From NCBI GenBank assembly GCA_002284615.2, contig MU069451.1, forward strand, positions 110,394 through 174,393: a stretch of 64,000 nt of DNA, in the 5' to 3' direction. The translations under genes and the position numbers were made by a program. The notes under the pieces were generated by a model. The model was not told the origin of the DNA, made no database searches, and saw only the letters and a list, made by a program, of their open reading frames with translations. This DNA comes from Dunaliella salina (Eukaryota; Chlorophyta; Chlorophyceae; Chlamydomonadales; Dunaliellaceae). Below are positions 25,901-36,203 of the stretch, one piece after another. Numbering within the stretch: the first letter of the stretch is position 1; the number at the start of each line of letters is the position of its first letter.

Positions 25901-28900
25901 TCAGCGCGCAGCAAATTGAAGGAAACCACAGGCCCCCATGCCTGTGGGCCTCCCTGCTCCTCTCCTTCCACCAGTCCAGCACCACCAGCGCCTGCATCTG
26001 CAGCACCTTCATTGGCACCTGCACCTGCATCACCAGGGGCAGCAGCAGAGCATTAGGGGCAACACCACCACCGTCAGCACCTGCATCTGCAGTATCAGGG
26101 CCAGCAGCAGCATCAGAGGCAGCAGTAGCATCAGGGACACCCGCATCTTCAGCATCAGGGGCAACACCACCACAGCATCAGAGGCAGCAGCATCAGGAGC
26201 GGCAGCTGAGCACCAGACGCAGCACCACCAGCACCAGCACCTGCATCTGCAGCATCAGGGGCAGCAGCAGCATCAGAGACAACAGTAGCAGAAGGGGCAC
26301 CTGCATCTTCAGCATCAGGGACAGCAGCATAGCACCAGATGCACAACCACCAGCACCAGCACCTGCATCTGCAGCATCAGGGGCAGCAGCAGAGCATCTG
26401 AGACAACAGTAGCATCAGGGGCACCTGCATCTTCAGCATCAGGGACAGCAGCATAGCACCAGACGCAGCACCACCAGCACCAGCACCTGCATCTGCAGCA
26501 TTCGTGGCAGCAGCACCATAACCAGCACCTGCATCTGCAGCATCAGGGGCAGCAGCATTGTAGTCGTGCCCGTACACCTCCACCACAGGCCGCCCATTGC
26601 CGTGCCTCAGGCCCCGCAGCTGCCCAACAAGCCATCGCGTGAGGCAGCCGCAGTGCGCTGCAATCGCCGCCATCGCATCTGCCAGGTTTGTGCCGGCAGA
26701 GGCCTTTGAACTCAGATCACCATGCTGCAGGTGTGGGAAGGAAGGGGCCATCACATCTGCCAGTGTGCCGGCGGAGGCCTTGGACCTGAGATCCCCATGA
26801 AACGGGTGCGGTTTGGAATGGTCAGAACAGATGTGGGCAGGGATGCTGCTGCTGTGATGGTGCGAAGGGTCGGGGTGGATGCTGGCATGGGTGCTGCTGC
26901 TGTTGCTGCAGGTGCTGAGGCCGTTGGGGCAGTGGTTGGGATGGGAGGAGCTCATGGAGAGAGTGTGTGTATCGGTGCCGCTGTTGCTGCTGGTGCAGTT
27001 CGGGCTGCCGTTCTGGTCGTCCTTGGCGCCCAAGCGGCGCAGGAAAGCAAAGCCATGGCGGGCAGCGGCGATGTTGGTGAAGGGCAGGGTGCCATCCTCT
27101 AGGCCTGCGGGGCCGGGACGCCTGTTTGTCGCAGGAGCGTGTTAAAGAGGTAAGGCGAGATAAGGCAAGGCGTGGTGGAGATAAGGCAAGACACGGCAGC
27201 ATTGTTGATGATTCAATAATAATCATTTGTTAATGATTCCTTTATAATGAAATACAGGGTGGCATCCTTGAGGCCAGCGGGGCTGGGGCGCCTGTGTACT
27301 GCAGAAACGTGGTAGAGGTTGGGCTGGGGCAGATGTGCATCTGCACTGGGTGAGGGTCGGGGAGATAGAAAAAAAAGCTTGGATTGAGGCAATGTTGGTG
27401 GTTAGCAGGGTGCCATCCTCCAGGCCAGCAGGGTCGGAGCGGCTGTACATTGCCAGAGCATGGTGGAGGTGGGGCTGGGGCAGGTGTACGCAAAAATTGC
27501 TTGTGCACTGGGTCAGAGCCAAGACGAAGAAGGAGCACACTCACATTTAGGGAGGGAACAAAAATCTTCAGTTGCTGGCTCGGATCCTAACACAAACACG
27601 AAGCATATCACTCACCTACCAAACATCAAGCACAGACTAGTAATCAAGCATAGCCAGGTGGCTGGAAGCACCAAGCAGGGGCAAGGCAAAGAGCACCCGA
27701 ATCCAAATCATTGTGAGAAGCCAGAAACCCTGGCACTCAGTGCGCAAGAGAGCAAGGGATGCATTGCTTCAATTTGGCCCAGCAATGTGCACAGTTACAC
27801 GCCACGCTTTTCCACTTCAAAAATAAAACACATAACACCGAGTGCTTTTAATGAAAATTTTCGTTTTTCAGGTGACCCTTTCCGTCCCTGTACCATGGCA
27901 GCACTGAAAAACTCAGAACATGCTGACAGGCCCCGCAGCATGAGAACTGCCATCTCTGGGCCATCTCTGCTGACAGCAAATACCTGGAGAAGAAGTCTTG
28001 GTCAGCAATGGACACACCGACGGTACCACCTCCAAAGTACTGCTTGTGCTGCCGCAGCAGCTCAGCCGCCGGCTTGCGCACGATCAATGCCCCCAAGCCG
28101 GTAGGGAAGCCAAACACCTGGGGATCAACGAAGGTGTGCATGGCACAAGTCTGCAGAGCTGCGCAGAAGTATACAGCGCTCAATGCCTTGTATGATCCCA
28201 AGTGTGTGGGGAAACCCAATGCTTGGAGATCAAAAAATGTGTGTGTGTGTGTCACAAGTGTACAGAGCTGCACAGAAGCAAGCACACAGTACTCAACGCC
28301 CCTACATACCCCTAAGCCAGTGTGGGAGCCAAACGCCTGGAGTTGAACAAATGTGCGCGTGTCACAAATACGTCACAAAGAGCTGCACAGAAGCAAGTAC
28401 ACAGCGCTCAATGCGCCTGAATGATTCCAAGCTTGTGAGGCTTCCAAAGCCTGGGGAACAGAAAATTTGCGCACATCACGGGTGAGCTGCACAGAAGCAA
28501 GCCCCTAAATGCCCTTAAGCCAGTGTGGAAGTCAAACATTTGGAGTTGGACAAGTTCGCGCATGTCGCAAGTATGTTACAAGAGCTGCACAGAGCAATCA
28601 CAAGAAGTCCTCAACGCCACCTGAGAGCCATTGGAGCCTGTGGGGAAGCCAAACACCTGGAGGCAAACACATTTCATGTGCAACATGTGCACAAGACCGT
28701 GATAAAGCACAAACACAGTGCTAGGCTGATGGGGCTCATGGACAGGGTAGCAGTCAGACGTTTGACGAAGGCTCCCTCACTTTGAAGCGTGCAGTCAGCC
28801 ACGGCAGATCCGTAGGACAAGCATGCAAAGAATTTCATCACACCACTACGTACTCGAAGACAGCAGAAACCAAGCGGCTGCAAGTGATGACGTTGATTTT

Positions 28901-29241
28901 GATGAAGTTGATGGTATTTGTAGTGGTAGTGTAATGTGAACACGCAGACCCAATCAACCTGCAGCAAGGCGCAGCTGCACGTAGCTAGGAAAAAGGCAGG
29001 ATTACACTGTCCTTTTGTTACATTCGCACTGCTTTCAGCATCCCCAACTGTCGTGGCCATGGAACTGTGAAGTTCACGGCTGTGATGGCCACAAAGATGG
29101 TGTTGGTGGTGATGGCATCTATGGGTGCATTGCTTACAATGATGGTGATAACAGATATAATTGCATTATTCATGATGATGATGGCAGTGATAATTGCATT
29201 GCTGATGATGATGGTAATTGCACTGGTGGTTGCAATGATAG

Positions 29242-29321
<80 letters not shown>

Positions 29322-30095
29322 GTAATGACGGCAATCCTGCCATATGTCAACATTTAGATCTACAGTCATCAGAACCGCACAAGGTGCTGCTGCTAATGGC
29401 ATTGATGTAGTCTGACCACCATGCTACCCACCAAGTGTATTATCGCCACAGAAGTCAACAGCATGCATCGCTGCTACTGCTGCTCCTGCAGAGCAGAATA
29501 TTTACCTAATTTGTCTTAATGTAGAAAAAGAATTATGTGTATGGCTGCCGCTCGTGATGATAATGACTCCATTGATAACCATGCCATGTACCTCCTATGA
29601 TGACTCTTTCATGATGGCCTGTTACGACTCCAATGATCACCATACCGACTCACCAGTTGTTAGGATGACTGCAATGTTGATGGCCCCTTGAATGAAGACT
29701 TCAATGATGATTACCACGATCACTTTCCTTACAATGGCACATGGCCATAGAGTTGGCAGCATGCACCACTGTTGCTGCAGCTGCTGCCCCTGATGGTCAC
29801 CATGCACCTGATTTAGCACGGCCACTATGTGTATCCCACACATAATCTCACAACAGGACATGGCCACGAAGTCCGCATCATGCACTTCTGCAGCTGCTGC
29901 AGCGCCTCTGACGGCTTCCATGCACCAGACACATTGAAAGAGTGCGACCACTGCGTGTTTTGCGCACCTTGTAATATGACATGGCCACGAAGTCAGCAGG
30001 GTGGCGAGACAGGTCTGGGGGGCTGGTGGCACAGCTCTTGGCAGCATCTAGCAGCACCAGCCACCTGTGCTTCTGAGCTGAGTGGTCTGACTCAA

Positions 30096-30140
<45 letters not shown>

Positions 30141-30447
30141 TTGTAGCAGCGCAGCCTGCGCAGCTCCGTAATGCGTCAGGCTGAGGGTCGCACGTACAGG
30201 GTTCAGTGCCAACGCCCTGGCTCTGCACCCGCTTCACCAGCCCCAGGTCAAAGCGCCGCCCCGAGAAGTTGCACTCATGCGGCATCGCAAACAGGTGGTA
30301 CACACACCCCTCGTTTGGGGGGTCACTGCATTCATCAGTGTTGTCATTGTTTGCATGCATGTGCGAGGGTTGGAGGTCAGACTCAGGGGTCTCCCCATTC
30401 TGCTGTGGCAGCACCTGCTGCTGCTCCTGCTCCTGCTGCTGCTCCTG

Positions 30448-30537
<90 letters not shown>

Positions 30538-31343
30538 AACTGGTATACTCCCATCCGGCTGCCCTTCCTGCTCCGGCAGTGCAACTTTGGTGACGTGCTT
30601 CTGCAACAGCTGTACAGGGCCCTGTGCACCACCTCCCGGCTGCTGCTTGCACATGCGCAGGCTACAGGCCACCAACCTTGCTGGCCTTCCTGTTGCCTGT
30701 GCATGCGCTTGCGCGCACCCACCATTCTGCCTTGAGATAAACTGTGTACCCTGTCGTTCCACAAAAGCACCACCTACTGCCTCATGCCTTGCAGCTGCCA
30801 ACTCCTTGGCCCCCTGTACGCCCTCCCAGCATGGGCGTGGCAGTCCACCGCTGTTCCCTCCTGCTGCCTCCATCTGCTGTCCCATACGGTGGCCATACTT
30901 TCCAGCTTTTGCATCCTGCTGCAGCTGCACTGCAAATGCATCAGCACCCGCAGCCATTGCCACCTCCCGCATGCCCAGCACGCTGTTGTGGCTCTGATCC
31001 ATGTACACAAAATGGGAGCTCCCAGGCGTCCAAGGGAAAGCCTCTGCAACCTGTAACCGCAGAAAATACACCAGACTTCGCAGATGGTGTTTCTCTCAGG
31101 CAGCCCCCTGTTGAATGTCTAATGGATTTCATCATGGGATTTTATGCTTTAAGCACACCTCTGTACGCAAGATTCACAAGACTGATACCAAGCGCCTGTC
31201 AAGATTGGAAAGATGGATGAAAAGCAAGCACAGCAAATATTTACGATGCACACGATTGCACAGGTCTTAGCAGAGCAGTTTTTTGTTCGAAGATGACATC
31301 AGGAACCTGCAAGGTATGTTTTTGGTGCCCTTCCTTCCACTCA

Positions 31344-31397
<54 letters not shown>

Positions 31398-31462
31398 NNN
31401 NNNNNNNNNNNNNNNNNNNNNNNNNNNNNNNNNNNNNNNNNNNNNNNNNNNNNNNNNNNNNN

Positions 31463-31501
<39 letters not shown>

Positions 31502-32237
31502 ACGCACCAAGCGCAGCGAGGCTGTGGCTCCTGAGGTCAGCACTACCTCATACTCCCGGCCAGAGGCATTGCAGAGCTCCAGGGTGAGGCGTCTCAAACT
31601 GTCTTCTGCTTCCAGAGCAGCACTCGTGCTACTGCTTCCCACACTGTGACAGAGAAGCGCACACGTGGCATCCAGTTCTGGAGCATTGTCTACACTAACA
31701 GTCAACATTGAAGGACAAGCGAGGAAGGCTCTGCCAGTTCCATACTTGGGAACAACATGAGCAACACAATGCAACTTTGGACCAGACTTAAGTTGCAAGA
31801 CAGCAACTTCTGATCTCATGAACAACACAAGAATTCCATGTGCTTATTCCATCTGTAGTACAGAAGCTGATTGATGTGAACAATTGACATGAACGCCTGG
31901 TGTGTCACCTGTGGGGATTGCTGAGCAATATTGCCCGCAGCTCCTCAAATGCATGCTCCAGCTGATTCTCTGAGTAAAGCGCACTGCCTGCATGGTCCAG
32001 GTACGCTATGGGCTGCTGCTGTCCACAGGCAACATTGTTGGTGGTTGAATACTCTCCTCCTCTGCTCAGCCTGCTGAATTCTGTGTGACGGATGTGGTCA
32101 AGCTTGCAAGTTGTGACAGTCTTGTGGACCCTTTTGGGTGCAGGTGCAAGTGCCTGGGTATCAACACCATATCCATAAGCATGTGAAGCAGAGTTGAGGA
32201 AAGATTGTAACGCAGTGCTGCCTTCATCAGGCGCCAT
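13073..32237 (-). CDS. MOCOS: Molybdenum cofactor sulfurase (aminotransferase V + MOSC)
   Basis: It transfers sulfur to the molybdenum cofactor of xanthine dehydrogenase and aldehyde oxidase; it is the homologue of plant ABA3. Fifteen exons in one frame (about 1493 aa): 32237-31909, 31643-31508, 31050-29968, 28117-27984, 27121-26529 (3' end uncertain), 25949-25876, 25423-25333, 24638-24500, 23886-23448, 22496-22359, 19553-19437, 18285-17534, 15939-15873, 14014-13958, 13405-13073. The NifS-like half shows [41 protein letters not shown], the PLP-lysine region [25 protein letters not shown] and the sulfur-carrying cysteine region [11 protein letters not shown]. The MOSC half shows [61 protein letters not shown] and GTCPRCEML. 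Usual length is about 820-890 aa; the excess is low-complexity insertions in exons 3, 5, 9 and 12. The ATG at 32237 is preferred; an in-frame ATG lies at 32276. Confidence 0.93.
13411..13625 (-). repeat. Copies of MOCOS exon 15 acceptor region
   Basis: The start of the last exon (plus-strand ctctggtcaacctaagagc) is repeated upstream near 13455, 13510 and 13580 as gctctagtcaacctggg, gcccaggtccacctaggag and cctttagtcaacctg. Each keeps an AG-GT junction like the true acceptor. Confidence 0.75.
13724..13926. repeat. (CA)n / (CACG)n microsatellite with 70-bp gap
   Basis: The 70 Ns at 13800-13869 sit inside this tract, about 30 nt downstream of the MOCOS exon 14 donor in transcription. Confidence 0.95.
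15430..15870 (-). repeat. Copies of MOCOS exon 13 donor region
   Basis: About four diverged units of 90-110 bp contain the exon 13 end (plus-strand cacatgggcccagtggtcctc) with following intron sequence (ccagcgcacacagaa). The true exon end is at 15873-15905; copies lie near 15560, 15675 and 15765 on the intron side. Confidence 0.8.
16190..16625. repeat. 72-bp tandem array, six units
   Basis: The unit runs from catattcatgcgcacatatg through gcttgcaaatggtcacactg. The 72-bp period leaves long open frames on both strands, which are not genes. An N at 16363 lies inside a duplicated phrase and marks an assembly join. The array sits between MOCOS exons 12 and 13. A CTTGCAG acceptor-like end occurs in every unit, but no source exon was identified. 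Confidence 0.85.
16920..17530 (-). repeat. Copies of MOCOS exon 12 donor region in a pyrimidine-rich tract
   Basis: The exon end (plus-strand tacctcagcagctccacggg, boundary 17534) recurs near 16925, 17055, 17135, 17295 and 17390 as cacctcagcagctccac variants, each followed by short CCCCTTCCC-rich filler. Each copy keeps a GTGGGA- or GTTGAG-type stretch at the donor position. Confidence 0.85.
18755..19200 (-). repeat. 123-bp tandem copies of MOCOS exon 11 donor region
   Basis: Four units contain the exon 11 end (minus-strand TGCCCTCGCGTGGCCCTGG then TGCAG and GTGGGTATGG) and about 75 bp of intron. The period of 123 bp (41 codons) makes a 218-aa plus-strand open frame that is only an echo. The true exon is 19553-19437. 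Confidence 0.88.
20155..20205 (+). repeat. Inverted copy of MOCOS exon 11 end
   Basis: The plus strand reads ccctcgcaaagccctggtgc, then ag and gtgagtaccgctgcccc. This matches the minus-strand exon 11 end and its donor, but in opposite orientation and upstream of the exon. Confidence 0.65.
20420..21205. mobile_element. Non-autonomous Mutator-like TIR element, copy 2
   Basis: The left end CAGAGGTGGGCGAC (20420) and right end CCCACCTCTG (21205) are flanked by ataatgtgg (20411-20419) and ataatatgg (21206-21214), a 9-bp duplication with one mismatch. A second right-end-like sequence ends at 21122. The copy is 786 bp against 639 bp at 8433-9071. It lies in the intron between MOCOS exons 10 and 11. 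Confidence 0.82.
21711..21777 (+). mobile_element. 67-bp retroposon tip with (TTGTAACC)4 tail
   Basis: Flanking repeats cctctgtagtacaag (21696-21710) and cctctgtagcacaag (21778-21792) are a 15-bp duplication with one difference. The insert ends in four CTTGTAAC units, the same tail as the retroposon at 10202-11373, so it is probably an extremely 5'-truncated relative. Confidence 0.65.
21830..22200 (-). mobile_element. Diverged Mutator-like element fragment, reverse orientation
   Basis: Phrases such as gaaccctactttttgaccacc, gccaaagaaatggtgtgaaaa and agggtggagctgtgggcc are the reverse complement of the 8433-9071 element's interior. Confidence 0.6.
22500..23447 (-). repeat. Copies of MOCOS exon 9 donor region
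   Basis: The exon 9 end (plus-strand ctacctggctgtgctgggag, boundary 23448) recurs near 22525, 22930, 23100 and 23380 with the sentence-like order ctacctgg, gctgcctgcctgtgctgg, agatgctgggggg and cctgtgcacaagggg. The copies fill the intron between exons 9 and 10. Confidence 0.8.
24345..24425 (-). repeat. Copy of MOCOS exon 8 end and donor
   Basis: Plus-strand cacctgacagctatgtacac and ggtggtgacgtgg-like sequence repeats the exon 8 end (cacctgactgctgtgtacac) 75-150 bp further into the intron, with the GTCAG-GTG junction kept. Confidence 0.8.
25635..25835 (-). repeat. Copies of MOCOS exon 7 acceptor region
   Basis: The exon 7 start and acceptor (plus-strand ggcagccagcctgcccacct, then acaaacatggcac) recur near 25652 and 25770 as ggcaaccagcctgcccatgt and gcctgcctgcctacctgcag, upstream of the exon at 25423-25333. 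Confidence 0.75.
26030..26528 (-). repeat. Ala/Asp/Gly-coding repeat array at MOCOS exon 5 end
   Basis: Units of roughly 60-130 bp contain agcacctgcatctgcagcat and gggcagcagcag. On the minus strand they encode [16 protein letters not shown] sequence, and every unit has GATGCAG followed by GTGC, a possible donor. The exon 5 boundary is therefore ambiguous; 26529 fits the phase of exon 6. Confidence 0.75.
27240..27465 (-). repeat. Two copies of MOCOS exon 5 acceptor region
   Basis: The exon start with its acceptor (plus-strand ccatcctctaggcctgcggg, gccgggacgcctgt) recurs at about 27250-27300 and 27410-27450 (catccttgaggccagcgggg, ggcgcctgtgtact). Copies lie upstream of the exon and share a following ggtagaggttgggctgggg stretch. 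Confidence 0.85.
28170..28700 (-). repeat. Five copies of MOCOS exon 4 acceptor region
   Basis: The exon 4 start (plus-strand ccggtagggaagccaaacac, then ctggggatcaac, boundary 28117) is repeated near 28205, 28325, 28440, 28530 and 28650 as gtgtggggaaacccaatgct variants. Translated copies still read like [10 protein letters not shown] against [10 protein letters not shown] in the exon. Confidence 0.88.
29236..29322. repeat. (GAT)n microsatellite
   Basis: A run of about 27 GAT units in the intron after MOCOS exon 3. Confidence 0.95.
29735..29905 (-). repeat. Copies of MOCOS exon 3 end
   Basis: Two diverged copies of the exon 3 end ([10 protein letters not shown] in the exon) occur near 29760 and 29865; the latter reads [11 protein letters not shown] and lacks a GT donor. 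They lie within 230 bp downstream of the true donor at 29968. Confidence 0.8.
30098..30140 (-). repeat. (CAG)14 poly-Gln tract in MOCOS exon 3
   Basis: In-frame poly-Gln between [11 protein letters not shown] and the [11 protein letters not shown] segment of the aminotransferase domain. Confidence 0.95.
30418..30536 (-). repeat. Long poly-Gln tract in MOCOS exon 3
   Basis: About 28 uninterrupted Gln codons followed by mixed Glu/Gln. It lies in an insertion of over 200 residues between HNSVLGMRE and ECNFSG, which are normally close together. Confidence 0.95.
31344..31497. repeat. (CA)n microsatellite with 65-bp gap at MOCOS exon 2 donor
   Basis: The exon 2 boundary is 31508; the minus strand then reads GTGCGTGCACGTGTGTG into the tract. 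Ns at 31398-31462. Confidence 0.95.
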
Positions 32238-32281
32238 TTTTATTTGACATAAAAATCGCATACATATTTTGGGCAAATGTA

Positions 32282-33020
32282 GGGTGCGTTCGCATTGGCA
32301 AGAGAAAAAATAAAGAAAATCCGTGTCCTAAAGAATTTTTTCAGTATTTTGGTGGTCCGTGTTCGCATGGGCGGTATTCCAGAGCTCTGTTGCTTGGTGG
32401 TCCGCGTTCGCATTGGGGGTAGCAGTTTTCTCCTGATTGAGGGTCAAATTCCTGCAAAGCCTTCGTTGCAGTCCTTCACGCTGAGTGAATTTTAATTCAT
32501 GGAAGGAATTAAGTGCTGCTGCTTGGCTGTGCCCAGGGAAGCACGCGGGATGGACACCAGGCAGGCCCCCTGCACCAGCCATGGACAGGCTGGGGACCAT
32601 TTGTGGCATGGGCATGCTGCCCAGCGGTGTCATGGGCTTGCTGGTGCCCATCTGCCTCTCCATCCGCTCCCGCGGGATGAGCAGGTTCCCTGAAAGCCCG
32701 CCAGGCATGCCGCTGCTCGCGGGCATGTTGTCCAGCTGCGTCGCGGGGAAGGAGGGGGCCAGACTTCTAGGGCCACTCCGTCGCGCTCGGTCAACCACGG
32801 TCAGAACGTGGTGGGAAGACCCCGCTCTTTTTAAGTATTTTTTCTCGTTTTCAGTATTTTTTCTACAGCTAGGGGGGTGAGCTATAGAAAAATTACTCTT
32901 TTTCAGAAAAATTTCTAAAAAAATTTCCCGCCATGCGAACGCAGACCACCCAGAATAATGCCATCAGGCAACCAGTATTCGCGAGAAAAGAGGAAAAACC
33001 TCGCCAATGCGAACGCACCC
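32282..33020. mobile_element. TIR element carrying a GC-rich ORF, 44 bp upstream of MOCOS ATG
   Basis: Perfect 18-bp inverted ends (GGGTGCGTTCGCATTGGC at 32282, its complement ending at 33020) are flanked by gta on both sides (32279-32281 and 33021-33023), a 3-bp duplication as in PIF/Harbinger-type insertions. AT-rich arms surround a GC-rich core at about 32520-32810. Internal repeats of tggtggtccg(c/t)gttcgcat lie in the left arm. Confidence 0.85.
32328..32798 (-). CDS. Unrecognised ORF inside TIR element (possible captured exon)
   Basis: A 156-aa open frame rich in Met, Pro, Gly and Ser (GMPGGLSGNLLIPRERMERQ is its most protein-like stretch). It is not a transposase I know. Its core is GC-rich against AT-rich element arms, which suggests capture of a host gene segment. 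The C-terminal part runs into element arm repeats and is unlikely to be conserved protein. Confidence 0.35.
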   Translation of the reverse strand: MVDRARRSGPRSLAPSFPATQLDNMPASSGMPGGLSGNLLIPRERMERQMGTSKPMTPLGSMPMPQMVPSLSMAGAGGLPGVHPACFPGHSQAAALNSFHELKFTQREGLQRRLCRNLTLNQEKTATPNANADHQATELWNTAHANTDHQNTEKIL

Positions 33021-33023
33021 GTA

Positions 33024-34052
33024 ATGGCATCCATCTTCGACCCGTTCATTCTCTGGTCCAATTAGAAATTAGAAATTAACATGTGTTGCAAGAATTCTAT
33101 TGAACCCTCGATCAAAGAACAACCGACACGGCAGGACCCCGCCTCCTTAAAAAAAGTCTGGGCCTCTTCCTCCGGCATTTCTAAAGCTTATCAGATTATC
33201 TAAATCGCCTTATACCAAGCCCATCTGGATACTATTTCAGTCACCCTAGGTCAAGCCCATCTGGACACTGTTGGCGCTTGGAAAAAAAAGAGTTCCTCAG
33301 CATATGAATGCCCGCTCTGCACTAGTGTGGGAGTACTCCCTCAGTAGTTGATATCAGGAGAGTTCTCCCTGCCTTTGCAGCTTTTTCCCCTGGAAGCATT
33401 AAACTTGTGGCCATCCCTCTTAGATTCTAACTCCCGAACAGTGTCCCTGCACTCACGCCTCTCAATAAAGGGTTTCAAGAGCATCTTTCCTTCAGCTGAC
33501 CTTATTGGCAGATGACATCATGCAATCTCCTCAACCTTATGTGCCATTTAAAGTTTAAAAAAGACTCCTCTTCCTCTGTCAAGATCCATTCAGAGGACAG
33601 CCAAGACCACAGAAATTTGTCATTTGCACACCTGACGCATTCATTTTGCGTGCTGATGGTTGATCTGCACCATCAGGCAGGGGATGTGTCTTAGCTTAAA
33701 CATCTTATGTGGGTGAAGAGATGAGGCTATAGCCTATAGCCTATAGTATAGGCTGACTGAGGAAGGTGATCTTGAAGTGTACAAGCTTCACTAACGTTCA
33801 GCGACGAGAACACGCATGACACATCAATGTGTGCCACTCAGTTAGTAATCAACCACACTGAGTTATGACAAGATCAGATTGGCTCCAATAACACTCAACT
33901 GTCCATTGCATGGCCAGAGATGATTCAGTGCCCATACTACAACCTGGATGCAGCAAATACAACTAAGAAGCCCATACAATTGTAGGCCACAAAAAGAGGT
34001 CATTCTCACAGTCAGAAAGATTTCTAGTAGTGCAACATTCAGGCCAAAGACC
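33024..34052. other. Intergenic between MOCOS and C11orf68-like gene
   Basis: No conserved coding sequence seen. A short iteration of tatagcc lies near 33728-33750. Confidence 0.5.
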
Positions 34053-36121
34053 TCAGACAACTTGGAGGGTGTCTCGGCTGTTTGAGGCATACTTGGTGGG
34101 GGGCAAGTTCTTGTGAGTCCCCCAATAAATACCACAGCACAATAAATACCACAGCATGTGTAGGCGTCCTTGCAAACAGGGAGAAGAGGAAAACGCATGG
34201 TTGAGGACTCAAGGAATAGAAGAGGATAGAAGACTTCATAAACTCTCAAAATCATTCAGAAAAGCAGGCCGCATTGCTTTAAAGGCCATGTGATCAAGAT
34301 GAAATGCACACTTTCAAACCTGCAATGAAAATGCATCATTAATTAATGCTGCAAAGCCATATAACTTGCAAAGCGCTAACAATCTGCAGGGGTAATAGTG
34401 CGGCAAGGCAAGAGACATGTGCAAATCAAATTGGAAATAACTCCTTACCGTTTTGTAAAACAGTTTTTTGCGATGCCCCAAGTCCCAGAGTTTTGCACGC
34501 ACACGTCTCACATCCTCCTTATCAAAAAAGTTAGCAGTGTACACGCATACAAACTGCAGGCAACAATTAAGTGAAATGCAAGTCTTCACCGAGGGGCTTC
34601 TTTTTTTGCTTGTATGCTGTGCCAGGTCAGATGTTGAATTTCGCTTTGGGCGATCGCGTTCACAAAATCAAACAACAGTTGACGCCCAAAAATGCATGCA
34701 TCTCTTGTGCTTGCCTCTACAAAAAGGATTGGTGTAGACAGACCTATCAATAATCACCTCTTTTTTTTTGGCCACCAGAAACTTTAGCACAGGTACCGAG
34801 GCCTACAGAAACCACCTCCCTAATGGATGAAACGAATAAAAAGTACTTCGGTTTCTGATGGTGGATGATCTGGAGAGCAGCACAGGAGGACAGCACACTT
34901 TAGAGTCAAACGAACCCGTACCTTGCAATTGCTGCCCAGACGTTGTCTATTTCATTGCTTGGGACCCCGGTGATTAGCCATTTACCATCAAGGACGTTAT
35001 GCTTAAGAGATAGCCTGTGAAAATGGAAATGTCAAATTTTGAGCAAGCAGCACAAATGCAGGACACGATGTGATTGAATGCCACAGCACTCCCTTGTACT
35101 TTGTCTCCTCTCTGGTACCAGCAGCATGAAAGCGGGAATGCTTCTGAAGCAATCTGTACAAACAAATGCACCCTGCATTATCATAGCTCACCTGTCCAGA
35201 TCTTCTGCACCTGGTGGGCTTCTGATCCCCTCCTGTGCATATCATATTGGACTGGTAGCAAGTTATCTCACATATGCACGATGAGTATTGTCCACACTAA
35301 TTGCAGGTGGTAACTGAAATGTGTGTGTGCTCTGTGCAGCAAAGCGTCCAGATCACTTGTGTTGTAGCAACTTGGAATGGGGCCCTGTTGTTCAAACTCG
35401 TGTTTGCATTAAACAGCACTCTGGCAGAAGTGCAACTGCGCCTCGTGTGCCATGCTCGAATCTAACAGCAAGCACTCAAGCGCAGCTTGCTTCAAGCACA
35501 CCTACGCCTTGTGTTCCATGCTAGCATTAAAAAATGCATTCCGGCGCAAGCGCACCTGCGCCTCGTGTTCCAATCGCTGCCATTCTCCCACAAGGCGGTC
35601 CACCCTGCTGATGACACACAAACTACTGCTGTGAAGTTGCATGTGCAAGGGTGCAATAGCAGTGTGGCCCCCAGGTAAGTATGCTGAATCACCATCACCT
35701 GCTCTCCTCATTGAAATAAGCATCATCTGGCAGTGTGTGGTGTCGGCGTAAGCCCGAACAGTTGTGAACGTAAATGTAGCCACCTTTGCATGTGCAGGGG
35801 AAAGCAAAAACCATGCTTTTGGTTGAGTCGAGATTGGTGATTTTTCCAGGTTGGCAGCGTGGCTCAAGGAAAAAATAAAGATTTAAACAGAATAAGCGCG
35901 GGACCCCGGGGTGGTATTGCATGTTGGGCAGGTCATGGTACATGTAGGAACTTTCTACATGCCATGTCTGTGTGAGTCTATTGGATAAAGGCAGGGAGGG
36001 ATTGAGGTTTTCGGGGTTGTCAATGGAAGGAACAGCGCTGTGGACAAATCGCCAAGACCAATGAGGCCACATCTTGCAATTTGTAATGAGGACACCTCCT
36101 GCAGGATCGTGCTTGGATGGN

Positions 36122-36203
<82 letters not shown>

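Noticed and set aside
25938..27145. Plus-strand frames in CAGCAC-rich sequence
   Set aside because: Antisense of the Ala/Asp/Gly repeat and of MOCOS exon 5.
30171..30997. Poly-Ala, poly-Cys and poly-Leu frames
   Set aside because: Other frames of the CAG tract that encodes poly-Gln in MOCOS exon 3.
35790..36110. Open minus frame (PHWSWRFVHSAVPSIDN) as an extra C11orf68-like exon
   Set aside because: Exons 36359-36300 and 35783-35699 join directly in phase and match the family without it.
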